A stretch of DNA of 64,000 bases. It comes from an uncultured Celeribacter sp. GTDB lineage: Bacteria; Pseudomonadota; Alphaproteobacteria; Rhodobacterales; Rhodobacteraceae. The stretch is taken from positions 2,840,501-2,904,500 of the forward strand of contig NZ_OY780935.1 in the NCBI RefSeq assembly GCF_963675965.1, given 5' to 3'. Positions 41,644-50,460 of the stretch are shown piece by piece. Each line of letters begins with the position of its first letter. Positions within the stretch are counted from its first letter, which is position 1. Made by a program: the position numbers and the translations under genes. A model generated the notes under the pieces. It searched no databases and was not told where the DNA came from. It saw only the letters and a program-made list of their open reading frames with translations.

Positions 41644-43212
41644 ATGAAGACAGCCTATGTGATGGCGATCGATGCCGGCACTGGCAGCGGGCGCGCGATT
41701 ATTTACAACACGCGAGGTGAGATTGTTGGAAGCGCCCAGGAGGAATGGGTGCATCCGGCGGTGGAAGGTGTCCCCGGCGGTCTGGATTTCACAACCGGGC
41801 CAAATGGCGAACTGATTGACCGGGTGATTGCCCGGGCGATTGCCGCCGCTGAAATCTCCGCCGGGGAGATCGCCGCCGTGTCAACGACCTCGATGCGTGA
41901 AGGGATCGTGCTTTATGATGATGCGGGTGAGGTGCTTTGGGCTTGTCCGAATGTCGATGGGCGCGCGCAGGTTCAGGCCGAGGCGCTGACCGAGGCGGGC
42001 ATCTCGGATGAGATTTATCGTCGCGGTGGCGATTGGGTGTCGATCACGGCCCCCGCGCGGCTGCACTGGCTGCGTGACAACCGCCCTGAGGTTTTTGCAA
42101 GAGTGTCTCGGCTCGGGATGATTTCCGACTGGATGGCGACCCGGCTGACCGGTGTCTATGTGACCGAACCCACAGCGGGGTCGTCGAGTGCACTCTTCGA
42201 TCTCTCAAATCGCGGTTGGTCCGAAGAGTTGCTCGAGTTGATCGGGCTGTCGCCGGAGATCGTGCCGCCTGTGGTCGAGGCCGGGACCAAGATTGGTGAA
42301 GTCACCGCAGAGGCTGCCGCACGCTGTGGGTTGGCTTCGGGGACGCCTGTTGTGGCGGGCGGTGGCGATACGCAGCTTGCGCTCTTGGGGCTCGGTCGTC
42401 GGGCTGGTCAGGCGACACTGGTGGGGGGAAGCTTCTGGCAGATGACGATCCTTTCGGATCAGGCGTTGATTGATCCGGCCTTCGGGCCGCGCACGCTGTG
42501 CCATGCGCGCCCGGGAGAATGGATGGTCGAAGGGATCGGGTTTCTGAGCGGCTTTGCGCTGCGCTGGGTTCGGGACGCATTTTTCGAGCCCTTGTTACAG
42601 CTTTCTGGCGGCGATGTTGACGCCTTCGAACTGATCGAGAAGCTGGCGCAGGACACGCCTGTCGGATCCCATGGGACGGTTGCCGCCACGGCCTGTCCGA
42701 TGCAATCCGACGCATGGCGCCAGCCGCCGCTGAGTTTTCTAGGACTCGATCTGAACGCGCCGGGACTGGCGCTTGGCCAAGTGGCGCGCTCTGTCATGGA
42801 GGCGGGGGCCTTCCTCGCCAACCATCACCTTGAAACGCTCGAAGCCCTGTCGGGCCAGCGCTACGACAAATTGCAATTCACCGGCGGTTCGAGCCAGGGC
42901 AGGCTTTGGCCGCAGATCATTGCGGATGTGACGGGCCGCGAGATCGAGATTCCAGTGGTCAAGGAAACCACCGCGCTGGGCTGTGCCATGTTGGCAGCTG
43001 TGGGGGCGGGGGTGTTCGCAACGATGGACGAGGCCGTCGCAGCAATGGCCAGCCCGATCGAACGCCGCGTGGTGCCCGATCCTGACAATATGGCGCTATA
43101 TGCGCCGCTGAAAGCGCGTTGGTCCGATGTGACCGACGGGCTGCGAGATCTTGGTGAGGTCTCCGGACTGGAGCCGATCTGGCGTCCGGCGGGGGCGCGT
43201 GTGAAACAGTGA
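41644..43212 (+). CDS. FGGY-family sugar kinase, LsrK-like
   Basis: 522 residues of the FGGY carbohydrate kinase family: ATP-phosphate loop MAIDAGTGSGRAII, SMREGIVLYDDAGEVLWACPNVDGRA as in autoinducer-2 kinase, catalytic Asp in GGGDTQLALLGLG, and the late FTGGSSQGRLW adenosine motif. Its closest remembered relative is LsrK, but no other lsr genes are here; kinases of this branch also act on polyols and deoxysugars. GGGAGGAGATT precedes the ATG. The product would feed the class II aldolase that follows. Confidence 0.87.
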   Translation: MKTAYVMAIDAGTGSGRAIIYNTRGEIVGSAQEEWVHPAVEGVPGGLDFTTGPNGELIDRVIARAIAAAEISAGEIAAVSTTSMREGIVLYDDAGEVLWACPNVDGRAQVQAEALTEAGISDEIYRRGGDWVSITAPARLHWLRDNRPEVFARVSRLGMISDWMATRLTGVYVTEPTAGSSSALFDLSNRGWSEELLELIGLSPEIVPPVVEAGTKIGEVTAEAAARCGLASGTPVVAGGGDTQLALLGLGRRAGQATLVGGSFWQMTILSDQALIDPAFGPRTLCHARPGEWMVEGIGFLSGFALRWVRDAFFEPLLQLSGGDVDAFELIEKLAQDTPVGSHGTVAATACPMQSDAWRQPPLSFLGLDLNAPGLALGQVARSVMEAGAFLANHHLETLEALSGQRYDKLQFTGGSSQGRLWPQIIADVTGREIEIPVVKETTALGCAMLAAVGAGVFATMDEAVAAMASPIERRVVPDPDNMALYAPLKARWSDVTDGLRDLGEVSGLEPIWRPAGARVKQ

Positions 43213-43234
43213 CTATGAAAAAGGACATGTGACT

Positions 43235-44506
43235 ATGAAGTCTCTTTGGGACGAAGCAGAAGCGGAGCGTTTGCGCACGGCGGCGGGGGATGATCCGGCG
43301 GAACAGGATCTTGCGATGCGGGTCTACACCTCGCAATTGATCGGGCAGGAGCCGGATCTGGTGCTGCATGGCGGGGGCAACACCTCGGTCAAAACCCGGC
43401 GGCGCGACGAGAGCGGTGTCGAGCGCGATGTCATCCATGTAAAAGGCTCCGGCTGGGATCTGGCGACCATCGAGGGGCCAGGTCTGCCCGCCATGTGGCT
43501 CGATCCGCTGCTGGAAGCACGCAAGACCGCGACGATGTCGGATGAGGACATGGTGACCTTCTTACGCCGCGAGATGCTGGATCAAAGTGGACCGAACCCG
43601 TCGGTGGAGGCGCTGCTGCATGCGTTCTTGCCAGCGAAGTTCGTCGACCACACTCATTCTTGCGCAGCGCTGGCAATTGCCAACCAGCCAGATGCCGCCG
43701 AGCGCGCTCGCGAAATTTTCGGCGACGAACTGAGCATCGTGCCCTATGTCATGCCCGGTTTCAAACTCTCGCACGCGGCGGATAAGATCCATGCCGAGCA
43801 GGGCGGCGGGACATCGGGGCAGTTTCTGGTGAACCACGGCCTGTTTTCTTTTGGCGACGATGCCCGCACCTCTTACGAGCGTATTCTGCGCTATACGACG
43901 ATGTGTGAAGAGTATCTCGCCTCGAAAGGCGCGGCTTTGTTGCCCGAAGAAGTCGGCACGAAGGCGCAGGATCCGGAGGCGCATACATCGGTTGCGGCGC
44001 TGCGGGTTGCCTTGAAGGAATGGGGATTTTTTGCGGACACTCTGGCACTCGATTTGCGCCTCAGCGAGGCAAATGACCGTTTTCTGGCGCTGGAGGGATT
44101 GGCGGAGATCACCGGGCGGGGCACCGCGACGCCGGATCACGTCATCCGGATCAAGCCCCGTCCGGTCATCGGCGAGGCGACATTTGGCGTGGAAGAGTGG
44201 CGTGAGGTCATCAAGGACTTCGCCGCCTGGTATGAGGCCTATTTCAATCGCAACGCTCCCCATGCAGACGAACCGAAAACTATGCTCGATCCGCTGCCGC
44301 GCGTGGCGTTGATCCGGGGGCTCGGCATTGTCGGCATCGGGCGGTCCGCGAAAGAGGCCGGTGTGGCGGCTGATCTCGCTGAGCAGACTGCGCGGATTAT
44401 TCTGGCTGCCGAAGGGATCGGGCGGTTCACACCGCTCAACGAGCGCGATCTCTTCGACATGGAATACTGGTCTTTGGAACAGGCGAAGCTGAAACCGAAT
44501 GCCTAA
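43235..44506 (+). CDS. Class II aldolase (RhaD/RhaE-like, without SDR domain)
   Basis: 423 residues. The class II aldolase/adducin domain shows LHGGGNTSVK, DHTHSCAALAI with zinc-ligand His, and a later NHGLFSFGDDA His. The C-terminal part (RGLGIVGIGRSAKEAGVAAD ... FDMEYWSLEQAKL) is the linker that in bifunctional RhaE-type enzymes runs straight into a short-chain dehydrogenase domain; here it stops. So the aldolase has been separated from its dehydrogenase. It likely cleaves a sugar 1-phosphate to dihydroxyacetone phosphate and an aldehyde. AAGGA is ten bases before the ATG; a GTG six bases earlier is less likely. Confidence 0.87.
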   Translation: MKSLWDEAEAERLRTAAGDDPAEQDLAMRVYTSQLIGQEPDLVLHGGGNTSVKTRRRDESGVERDVIHVKGSGWDLATIEGPGLPAMWLDPLLEARKTATMSDEDMVTFLRREMLDQSGPNPSVEALLHAFLPAKFVDHTHSCAALAIANQPDAAERAREIFGDELSIVPYVMPGFKLSHAADKIHAEQGGGTSGQFLVNHGLFSFGDDARTSYERILRYTTMCEEYLASKGAALLPEEVGTKAQDPEAHTSVAALRVALKEWGFFADTLALDLRLSEANDRFLALEGLAEITGRGTATPDHVIRIKPRPVIGEATFGVEEWREVIKDFAAWYEAYFNRNAPHADEPKTMLDPLPRVALIRGLGIVGIGRSAKEAGVAADLAEQTARIILAAEGIGRFTPLNERDLFDMEYWSLEQAKLKPNA

Positions 44507-44515
44507 GCCTCTGTG

Positions 44516-45472
44516 TCAGTCGGGCGACAGAATGCGCTCGGCCACACTACGCGAGGAAATGAATCCATCGAGAAAGCCCGTGCGGAGCGCCGCGCGGGCG
44601 GCTTGCCATTTCTCTATGCCGGTACAGACGGCAACGATTTCGCGGTCACGTAACAAATCCCGATCCATCCCGAGCATGCGCTTGGCAAGCCCGGTATCGA
44701 CAAAGGCTCCGCTGTCGTTGATCAGATTGCCCGCCAGATCGGCGACGACGCCCTGGCGGATCATCTCTCCTTGTTCGGCATCGGTGATCAGTCCGAAAGA
44801 GCGGAAGAACGAGCCGGGGCCGACATGACCGACACCAATCATGATCATCGACGCATCGCGGAGCCGTTCGAAAGACTCGCGGATGCTGCGCTGGCGCAAG
44901 AACAGATCACGATCCTCGGCGCTGTCCACGACCAGAGGCGCTGTGAAAGCGTAGCCCTTGCCTTCGGTCTTGTCGATCAGGGCATGAATGACCTCAAACG
45001 GGTTGGCGTCGCTCAGCGCGGCGAAATCGCCGGTGACGGAAATGAACTCTGCCTTTTTGCGCTTGATCGTCGGCATGGCTTTCACGATTCCGGACATGGT
45101 GCGTCCCGAGCCGATGCCTAGGATCATCTGATCCGTGTTCTCCAGTCGTCCATGCAGAAAACGCGCCCCGGCACTGGCGACGGCGGGCATCGAGACGTCC
45201 ATGGTCTGCAACTCGTTCACATCCGGCACGATGGTACAGCTCGACAGTCCGAAACGCTCGATAAGTTGGGCTTCGAGCGCCATACAATTCGTTGGGACGT
45301 TGTTCACGAAAATCTTGACCAGTCCCTGCTCATGGGCCGCTTGGACAAAGCGATGCACTTTCATCTTGCTCAGACCGCGACGCGTGGCGATTTGTGCCTG
45401 TGTCAGGCCGCCAACGTAATGCATCCATGCGATTTCACGTATCTGGTCCTGCGTGTCTGAGTTTGATCCCAT
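44516..45472 (-). CDS. SorC/DeoR-type sugar-responsive regulator
   Basis: 318 residues: an N-terminal helix-turn-helix (AWMHYVGGLTQAQIATRRGLSKMKVHRFV) and a C-terminal SorC sugar-binding domain with GIGSGRTMSGIV and VGHVGPGSFFR. Such regulators bind a phosphorylated sugar and release DNA, as LsrR and DeoR-group SorC proteins do. It is convergent with the aldolase gene and is the probable regulator of the divergent importer/kinase region, with phosphorylated substrate as effector. Confidence 0.9.
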   Translation of the reverse strand: MGSNSDTQDQIREIAWMHYVGGLTQAQIATRRGLSKMKVHRFVQAAHEQGLVKIFVNNVPTNCMALEAQLIERFGLSSCTIVPDVNELQTMDVSMPAVASAGARFLHGRLENTDQMILGIGSGRTMSGIVKAMPTIKRKKAEFISVTGDFAALSDANPFEVIHALIDKTEGKGYAFTAPLVVDSAEDRDLFLRQRSIRESFERLRDASMIMIGVGHVGPGSFFRSFGLITDAEQGEMIRQGVVADLAGNLINDSGAFVDTGLAKRMLGMDRDLLRDREIVAVCTGIEKWQAARAALRTGFLDGFISSRSVAERILSPD

Positions 45473-45584
45473 GCGTTTTATGTCTTTATTCCAAAATATA
45501 CTGTCAGGTGCAGCGTATGATAGTCATGTGGCGGGGCGTCGCAATAGCTGTCTATGATGTGAAGCTGAGGAGAGGTGTTTGAGA

Positions 45585-46265
45585 TGCCGCTAGTTTCCCA
45601 GACATCTGCCTTGATCAGTTTGCGCTGCCTTTTTTCGAAGCCAACGGGCGGCAGCATGCCGTTGTTCGTATGTTTGCGTTTCGGGTTTTAGAAGAGCTCT
45701 ATGTATTCAAAGACATCGCGCGCGCCTCTTCTCGGGTTCGGCAGGTCTGCCACCTGATCTTCTTCCGCTTCAGCAGCTGAAAGAAACTCTAGGCCACTGT
45801 GCTGTCATGACAGTTGCCCCTGCGGCCCATCGCGTGTTCCAGTCCGTGCTCCCGTAGAAATGCAGCCCATTCACGGCAGGAGAACTGGCTACCTTGATCT
45901 GAATGCACCAGCAAGCCCGGATCTGGTTTGCGCCGCCCGATCCGGCGCCGCGACAGCGAACTGCCGATCCAGCGTGTTGTCCTCGGCGACAGAGGGCCTG
46001 CCGCCATAAACGCCAGGCTGCTTCTTGTCGCCGATCTGCACCTGAACACCTGCAAGGCGGGCCAGTCGCGCAACGCGGTTCTCGGATTCATGATCCACAC
46101 CGGGCTTCGCAGTCGCCTCACCGAACGGCTTCGACCATTTGTAAAGGGAATATTTGCTGACGCCCAAACGCCGCGAAACTTCCGCAGATCGATAGCTGCG
46201 CACCGTAATCTGATGCACCACATCCCGCTTGAAATCGACGCTGTAATTGCTTGTCCCGATGTTGG
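45585..46265 (-). pseudogene. IS3-family element relic (orfA and orfB pieces)
   Basis: The minus strand begins with an orfA helix-turn-helix (RSAEVSRRLGVSKYSLYKW), jumps to orfB text (RKPDPGLLVHSDQGSQFSCR, then GLEHAMGRRGNCHDSTVA), then in shifted frames SFFQLLKRKKIR, TREEARA and the tail resembling HANNGMLSPV. The catalytic middle of orfB is deleted and several frameshifts are present, so it is inactive. It marks the left edge of the foreign-looking glycan patch. Confidence 0.8.
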
Positions 46266-46595
46266 GCTCTGTTACCCAGCAACCTTATGTGCCGCATCGA
46301 TTTTGGGCGCTCTCAAAAGATCGCGTTTCAAATCAAATATTTATACGTGATGCTGATGTCCGCCGAGAGGTTGAGGATGCCGCTCGGCTGTCTTGGTGGG
46401 CGTGTCATGTGTGCGCTATTATGAAAAACGTCCGTTGCGGGCGGTTTGTCCGATTGCTCATATCGTGCAAAATGGCGTAAAACACCATCAAACACCGGTC
46501 GCGAAGGGAGGCGTGGAGGAGTTTGATGTCTGGGTCCCCATTGCATCAACTCACATCTGTTATCAACTGCACTCAACAGGCTCTGCATGTAACAG
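46266..46595. other. Intergenic stretch before the glycan patch
   Basis: About 330 bases with no supported gene; composition is nearer 50% GC than the flanks. One plus-strand frame reads IVQNGVKHHQTPVAKGGVEEF, with no recognised family. The promoter of the glycosyltransferase gene should lie here. Confidence 0.4.
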
Positions 46596-47372
46596 ATGAC
46601 CACGGGGAATATGGCCCGCTATTGTACGACAAACCCAACTGTAGAAACTGGCTTTATCATTCATCTTGCGCGGGCGTCTGCACGCAGGGCGCAGGTCGAT
46701 CATCTCCGCGAGGTGCTGCCGTTTGAGGCGGATGTGATCGATGCCATCGATGGCCGGGTTCAAACCGCTGAGATGGGGGAGCGATATCAGAGGTCCATCC
46801 ATCGCCCGGGCTACCCGTTTGAACTTCGCCCAGCTGAGGTCGCGACGTTTTTAAGTCATCGGGCCTGCTGGAAGAAAATCGTTGAGCACAACCTGTCAGC
46901 CGCGATCATTCTTGAGGATGATGTGACCCTGTCTCAGCCTCAGTTCGGGGCCGCGCTGGACACCTGCTTGGAACATATTCAAGACGGTGATCTGGTGCGC
47001 TTTCCAACCAAAACGCGCGAGAGAGCCCGCGTCACGTTGAGCGACAGGCCGCGAAACGCGCTATACGAGCCCAAAGCGATAGGGCTAGGAATGCAGTGCC
47101 AGGTCGTTACGCAGGGCGCCGCAGCGCGGTTGCTGGCGAAAACGGAAACCTTTGATCGGCCGGTTGATACATTTCTGCAAATGCGCTGGGTTCATGGCGT
47201 GCGCGTTCTTACGGTCGTCCCCAGCGGTGTCGGTGAAGCCTCGGCAGACCTTGGTGGTAGCCTGATCGGAATGCACATGTCGCTGAGGGAGAAAGTCCTG
47301 CGTGAGATACATCGGCCAATCTATCGTTTCAAACTTGCGACCATGTCGAAAACGCGCGGGGCACAGGCGTGA
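46596..47372 (+). CDS. Glycosyltransferase family 25
   Basis: 258 residues of the LPS-type GT25 family: IIHLARASARRAQVDHLREV opens the fold, FLSHRACWKKIVEHNLSAAIILEDDV contains the Glu-Asp-Asp-Val metal/nucleotide motif, and a C-terminal region follows. Such enzymes add galactose-type sugars to lipooligosaccharide or capsule. The ATG at 46596 has no clear ribosome-binding site, and an ATG at 46611 has GGGGA very close, so the start is uncertain. The gene overlaps the next by four bases. Confidence 0.85.
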   Translation: MTTGNMARYCTTNPTVETGFIIHLARASARRAQVDHLREVLPFEADVIDAIDGRVQTAEMGERYQRSIHRPGYPFELRPAEVATFLSHRACWKKIVEHNLSAAIILEDDVTLSQPQFGAALDTCLEHIQDGDLVRFPTKTRERARVTLSDRPRNALYEPKAIGLGMQCQVVTQGAAARLLAKTETFDRPVDTFLQMRWVHGVRVLTVVPSGVGEASADLGGSLIGMHMSLREKVLREIHRPIYRFKLATMSKTRGAQA

Positions 47373-48172
47373 AGGCTAGAAAAATCGTTAAACTTGGCAG
47401 GTATATGCGCGCACGTCTGAGGCCGAAATCCGCCCTGCCGTTTTTCTGGCATATTGGTCGGCCAAATTTCGGAGACGATATCAATCCGCGCTTTTTCGAG
47501 ATGATCGATGGCCGGAAAGTGCGTCTGGAGACTGATCGCGCGCGGCCCCATTTTCTGGGGATGGGGAGCATTCTCGAACGAGCGACGCCCTGTTCAACGG
47601 TTTTGGGCGCTGGCTTTATTCAAAAGCCCGACGGGCAGGCGCCGCAGGTCGGTCGCGTTGTCGCCGTGAGGGGACAACTGTCACGGGAACACTTCAATCA
47701 GCCCAACGTGCTTCTGGGCGATCCGATGGTGCTTTTGGAATTGCTCTGCCCTCATCAGGCCTCCAGGCATATCGAAATCGGTTTTGTGCCGCATGTTTCC
47801 GAGGTTCGCGAAGCGAAGGCGCTCAGAATACCCGGGCTGGAAATCATCGATCCCGCGCTGGATCCCATGGCGGTCATTCACAAGATTTCGCAATGCAAAC
47901 GGGTGTTCAGTCAATCCCTCCACGGTTTGATCGTGGCGGACGCGCTGCGCGTTCCGAGTGTCTGGGTGGCGCCGGGGGCCAAAATGAAGGGCGGAACTTT
48001 CAAATTCCATGACTATTTTACCACGCTGGATGCCCCCAAAACCCCAATGAAGTTCGACGCAGACGCACTTTCGCGAACGACTCTGAAGGAGTTTCATGTG
48101 TCGAACTACAAGTTTGACAAGAGAGAATACCTAGAGGCTGTTCAGGAAGCTCTGCACGCTGAAGCCGGCTAA
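47369..48172 (+). CDS. Polysaccharide pyruvyl transferase family protein
   Basis: 267 residues. IGRPNFGDDINPRFFEMI near residue 30 and the C-terminal FSQSLHGLIVADALRVPSVW are the paired signatures of the PF04230 pyruvyl transferase family, which adds ketal pyruvate from PEP to surface sugars. The start is GTG overlapping the glycosyltransferase stop. A basic N-terminal patch (RARLRPKS) may bind the membrane or glycan. Shorter than CsaB, but in range for glycan-cluster members. Confidence 0.86.
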   Translation: MKARKIVKLGRYMRARLRPKSALPFFWHIGRPNFGDDINPRFFEMIDGRKVRLETDRARPHFLGMGSILERATPCSTVLGAGFIQKPDGQAPQVGRVVAVRGQLSREHFNQPNVLLGDPMVLLELLCPHQASRHIEIGFVPHVSEVREAKALRIPGLEIIDPALDPMAVIHKISQCKRVFSQSLHGLIVADALRVPSVWVAPGAKMKGGTFKFHDYFTTLDAPKTPMKFDADALSRTTLKEFHVSNYKFDKREYLEAVQEALHAEAG

Positions 48173-48203
48173 GGGGACGGACTGAAAACCATGGGCGACA
48201 CAG

Positions 48204-49400
48204 ATGACTGAGCTGCATTTATTCGATTTCAAACAAGAGCAGACCGACGAGGGGGGGACCCTGTCTTGCCGCGTCCAAGGTGAGGGTATCGACGATCAAC
48301 TGACCTATCAGATCACCACCTCGGACCGGGCGTTTCAGGCGCCGAAAACTGCAGACTGGGCGGTCGTTGGATTGCTCTATCCCGCGATGATGCGGGGCGC
48401 GAACCTGAGGATCGAAGCGGGGATCAGCCGCGATCTCCTGTTTTCTCTAAGAGAAGACATGCAGGTTCTTTTGCGGACTTGGCGCGGGAGTTTGCACAAG
48501 ATCGATATTGTCGCAGACGCCGTTGATTTTACACAGGCGGCCTCTTCGAAGAGGGTGGCGACGGGGTTCTCCGGCGGCATTGATACTTTTGCGACACTTG
48601 CAATTTATGCCGGGGACGAGGCGCCCTATGCGATCACGGATTTGATGCTCTTTGATGTTGGCGCTTTCGGCAAACACAAGTCCGAAGCCCAGAACGAGGT
48701 CATTGCACGCAGCAAATCTAGGTTGAAAGACTATGCTCTGAGCACAGGGCGACATTGGTTCTGTGTCGATACGAACCTCAATGATTTCTATGTGGGGCTG
48801 CGACAGGCTGGCTTCCAACGGACGCACCCTCTGAGAAATGCCAGCGCCGCGCTTGCCCTGCGGTCCAGCATCGACGTCTATAATTATTCGTCCAGTCACA
48901 CCTATTATGAAGTCAAAACACATGATGCGATCGACATTGGACGCATGGACCCGATAACTTTGCCGTTGTTGTCCAGTGAAGGTTTGAAATTCATTTCGTC
49001 GGGCGCATCAAAGTCGCGCTTCGAGAAAACGGCCCTCGTGTCGACCTTTGAAGAGTCATTTGACCTGCTGGATGTCTGCTCGGCCTCGGCGGAGAAACGT
49101 CTGGAGCATGTCAATTGTTCGGTCTGCGAGAAATGCCTGCGAACACTGGTGACTCTCGATCTGCTGGGAAAGGTGGACTATTACAGTGCGAGTTTTGATC
49201 TCGACCTCTATTATGCGCACCGTGAAGATGCCGTGAGGAAGATCTTGATACTCGCGATGTACGGAAGCCCCTCAAATAGAGAGCTGCGAGACCATATTCG
49301 GGGAACCGATCTGGACGGAAAATTGACGTATCGGGATCGCATGACTGTCATGGCATTGCAGCTGAAGGACAGACTCAAGAATATACAATTGAAAACGTGA
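48204..49400 (+). CDS. PP-loop ATPase of unknown function in glycan patch
   Basis: 398 residues. After a roughly 115-residue N-terminal domain, GFSGGIDTFATLA (residues 121-133) is a PP-loop (SGGxDS-type) ATP pyrophosphatase motif. A later NCSVCEKCLRTL with Cys305, Cys308 and Cys311 looks like the zinc-binding end of QueC-type enzymes. The central part has LMLFDVGAFGKHKSEAQNEV and HPLRNASAALAL. It would adenylate a carboxylate or carbonyl and hand it to an amine or thiol. Lying 31 bases after the pyruvyl transferase gene, it may modify a sugar or its substituent. I know no named function for this type. Confidence 0.72.
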   Translation: MTELHLFDFKQEQTDEGGTLSCRVQGEGIDDQLTYQITTSDRAFQAPKTADWAVVGLLYPAMMRGANLRIEAGISRDLLFSLREDMQVLLRTWRGSLHKIDIVADAVDFTQAASSKRVATGFSGGIDTFATLAIYAGDEAPYAITDLMLFDVGAFGKHKSEAQNEVIARSKSRLKDYALSTGRHWFCVDTNLNDFYVGLRQAGFQRTHPLRNASAALALRSSIDVYNYSSSHTYYEVKTHDAIDIGRMDPITLPLLSSEGLKFISSGASKSRFEKTALVSTFEESFDLLDVCSASAEKRLEHVNCSVCEKCLRTLVTLDLLGKVDYYSASFDLDLYYAHREDAVRKILILAMYGSPSNRELRDHIRGTDLDGKLTYRDRMTVMALQLKDRLKNIQLKT

Positions 49401-49538
49401 CAGCCTCGGATTCTGTGTCCTTACGCTGAGGACGACTCGGCCTTGCCGTCGTTGCGGTGAGGGGCATTTCAGATTTGCCCGACGCGGTGTAGAACCCGGG
49501 AATGAGATGAATTTGATGCGGATCTGGGGCGAACTGAC

Positions 49539-50438
49539 ATGCATATCTGTGCGGATCTTGGGGGCACGCGGTCGGCGGCGGCCCTGTTCGACGACGGCGG
49601 GAACGTTCGTGCGCGTTTCGCTTCTGGTCCGGCGGGGGCGCTGTCATTGGGGGTGGAGGCAACGCTGCAGGCGCTGGCGGTTCTGACAGCGGGGCTCGGG
49701 GCGCCTGATGCGGGTCAGTGCGATCTTGTGCTGGGGCTTGCCGGGGTCAGCCTGCGCAACCGGATTGCCGTGCTGGAGGATGCCCTTGCGGCCTATCGGC
49801 AGGTGACGATCGTTGGCGATGGCTATGGCGCGCTGGTTGATGTCACCAAAGGACAACCCGGCATGGTGATTGCGGTGGGGACAGGCGTTGCGGCCATGCG
49901 GCTGGACGCCGATGGGTGTGTGCGGACCGCCAGCGGCTGGGGATTTCCGGCGGGCGATCTGGGCAGCGGTGCCTGGATTGGGTTGCAGGCCGTCGGGGCG
50001 CTGACCCGTGCTTTGGACCAGCCAGACCTGTGTTCTGCCGATTTCCGGCAGAGGTTGAGCGCAATCGTCGGCGACACGGCCTCTGCGGTGATGGGCTTTG
50101 CGACCACCAGCCGGGCCGGGGTGTTTGCCCGACTTGCGCCCGTGGTGGTGCAGGCCGCCACGGACGGAGAACCGGTTGCACGCGACATCATGGCGCGCGC
50201 TGCCGCCGAGATCTGGCAGGTCGCCGAAGCGCTGTCAGATGGTGATCGCAGTTTGACGGTCCATCTGTCTGGCGGTCTGGGCGCTGTGGTGGCGCCCTAT
50301 TTGCGCGCCCATGATCCCGACCGTCACTGGCGCCCCTGCAGCCCGGATCCGCTGCGCGGTTTGTCGATGATGCACCGGGGAGAGGCTCCGCTGGAACGAC
50401 TGGTGCCGCGTCCGGGGCTGTCGGAACCGGACTACTGA
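49539..50438 (+). CDS. BadF/BadG-type ATPase, probable amino-sugar kinase
   Basis: 299 residues of the ASKHA fold: CADLGGTRSAAALFD phosphate-1 loop, VIAVGTGVAAM phosphate-2, SGWGFPAGDLGSGAWIGLQA typical of glucosamine/N-acetylglucosamine kinases (BcrAD_BadFG family), and HLSGGLGAVV adenosine motif. It lies convergent with nagA, and together they would convert GlcNAc to GlcN-6-P. No strong ribosome-binding site precedes the ATG. Confidence 0.85.
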   Translation: MHICADLGGTRSAAALFDDGGNVRARFASGPAGALSLGVEATLQALAVLTAGLGAPDAGQCDLVLGLAGVSLRNRIAVLEDALAAYRQVTIVGDGYGALVDVTKGQPGMVIAVGTGVAAMRLDADGCVRTASGWGFPAGDLGSGAWIGLQAVGALTRALDQPDLCSADFRQRLSAIVGDTASAVMGFATTSRAGVFARLAPVVVQAATDGEPVARDIMARAAAEIWQVAEALSDGDRSLTVHLSGGLGAVVAPYLRAHDPDRHWRPCSPDPLRGLSMMHRGEAPLERLVPRPGLSEPDY

Positions 50439-50460
50439 TCGCGGGCAGCAGGGCGGTGCC

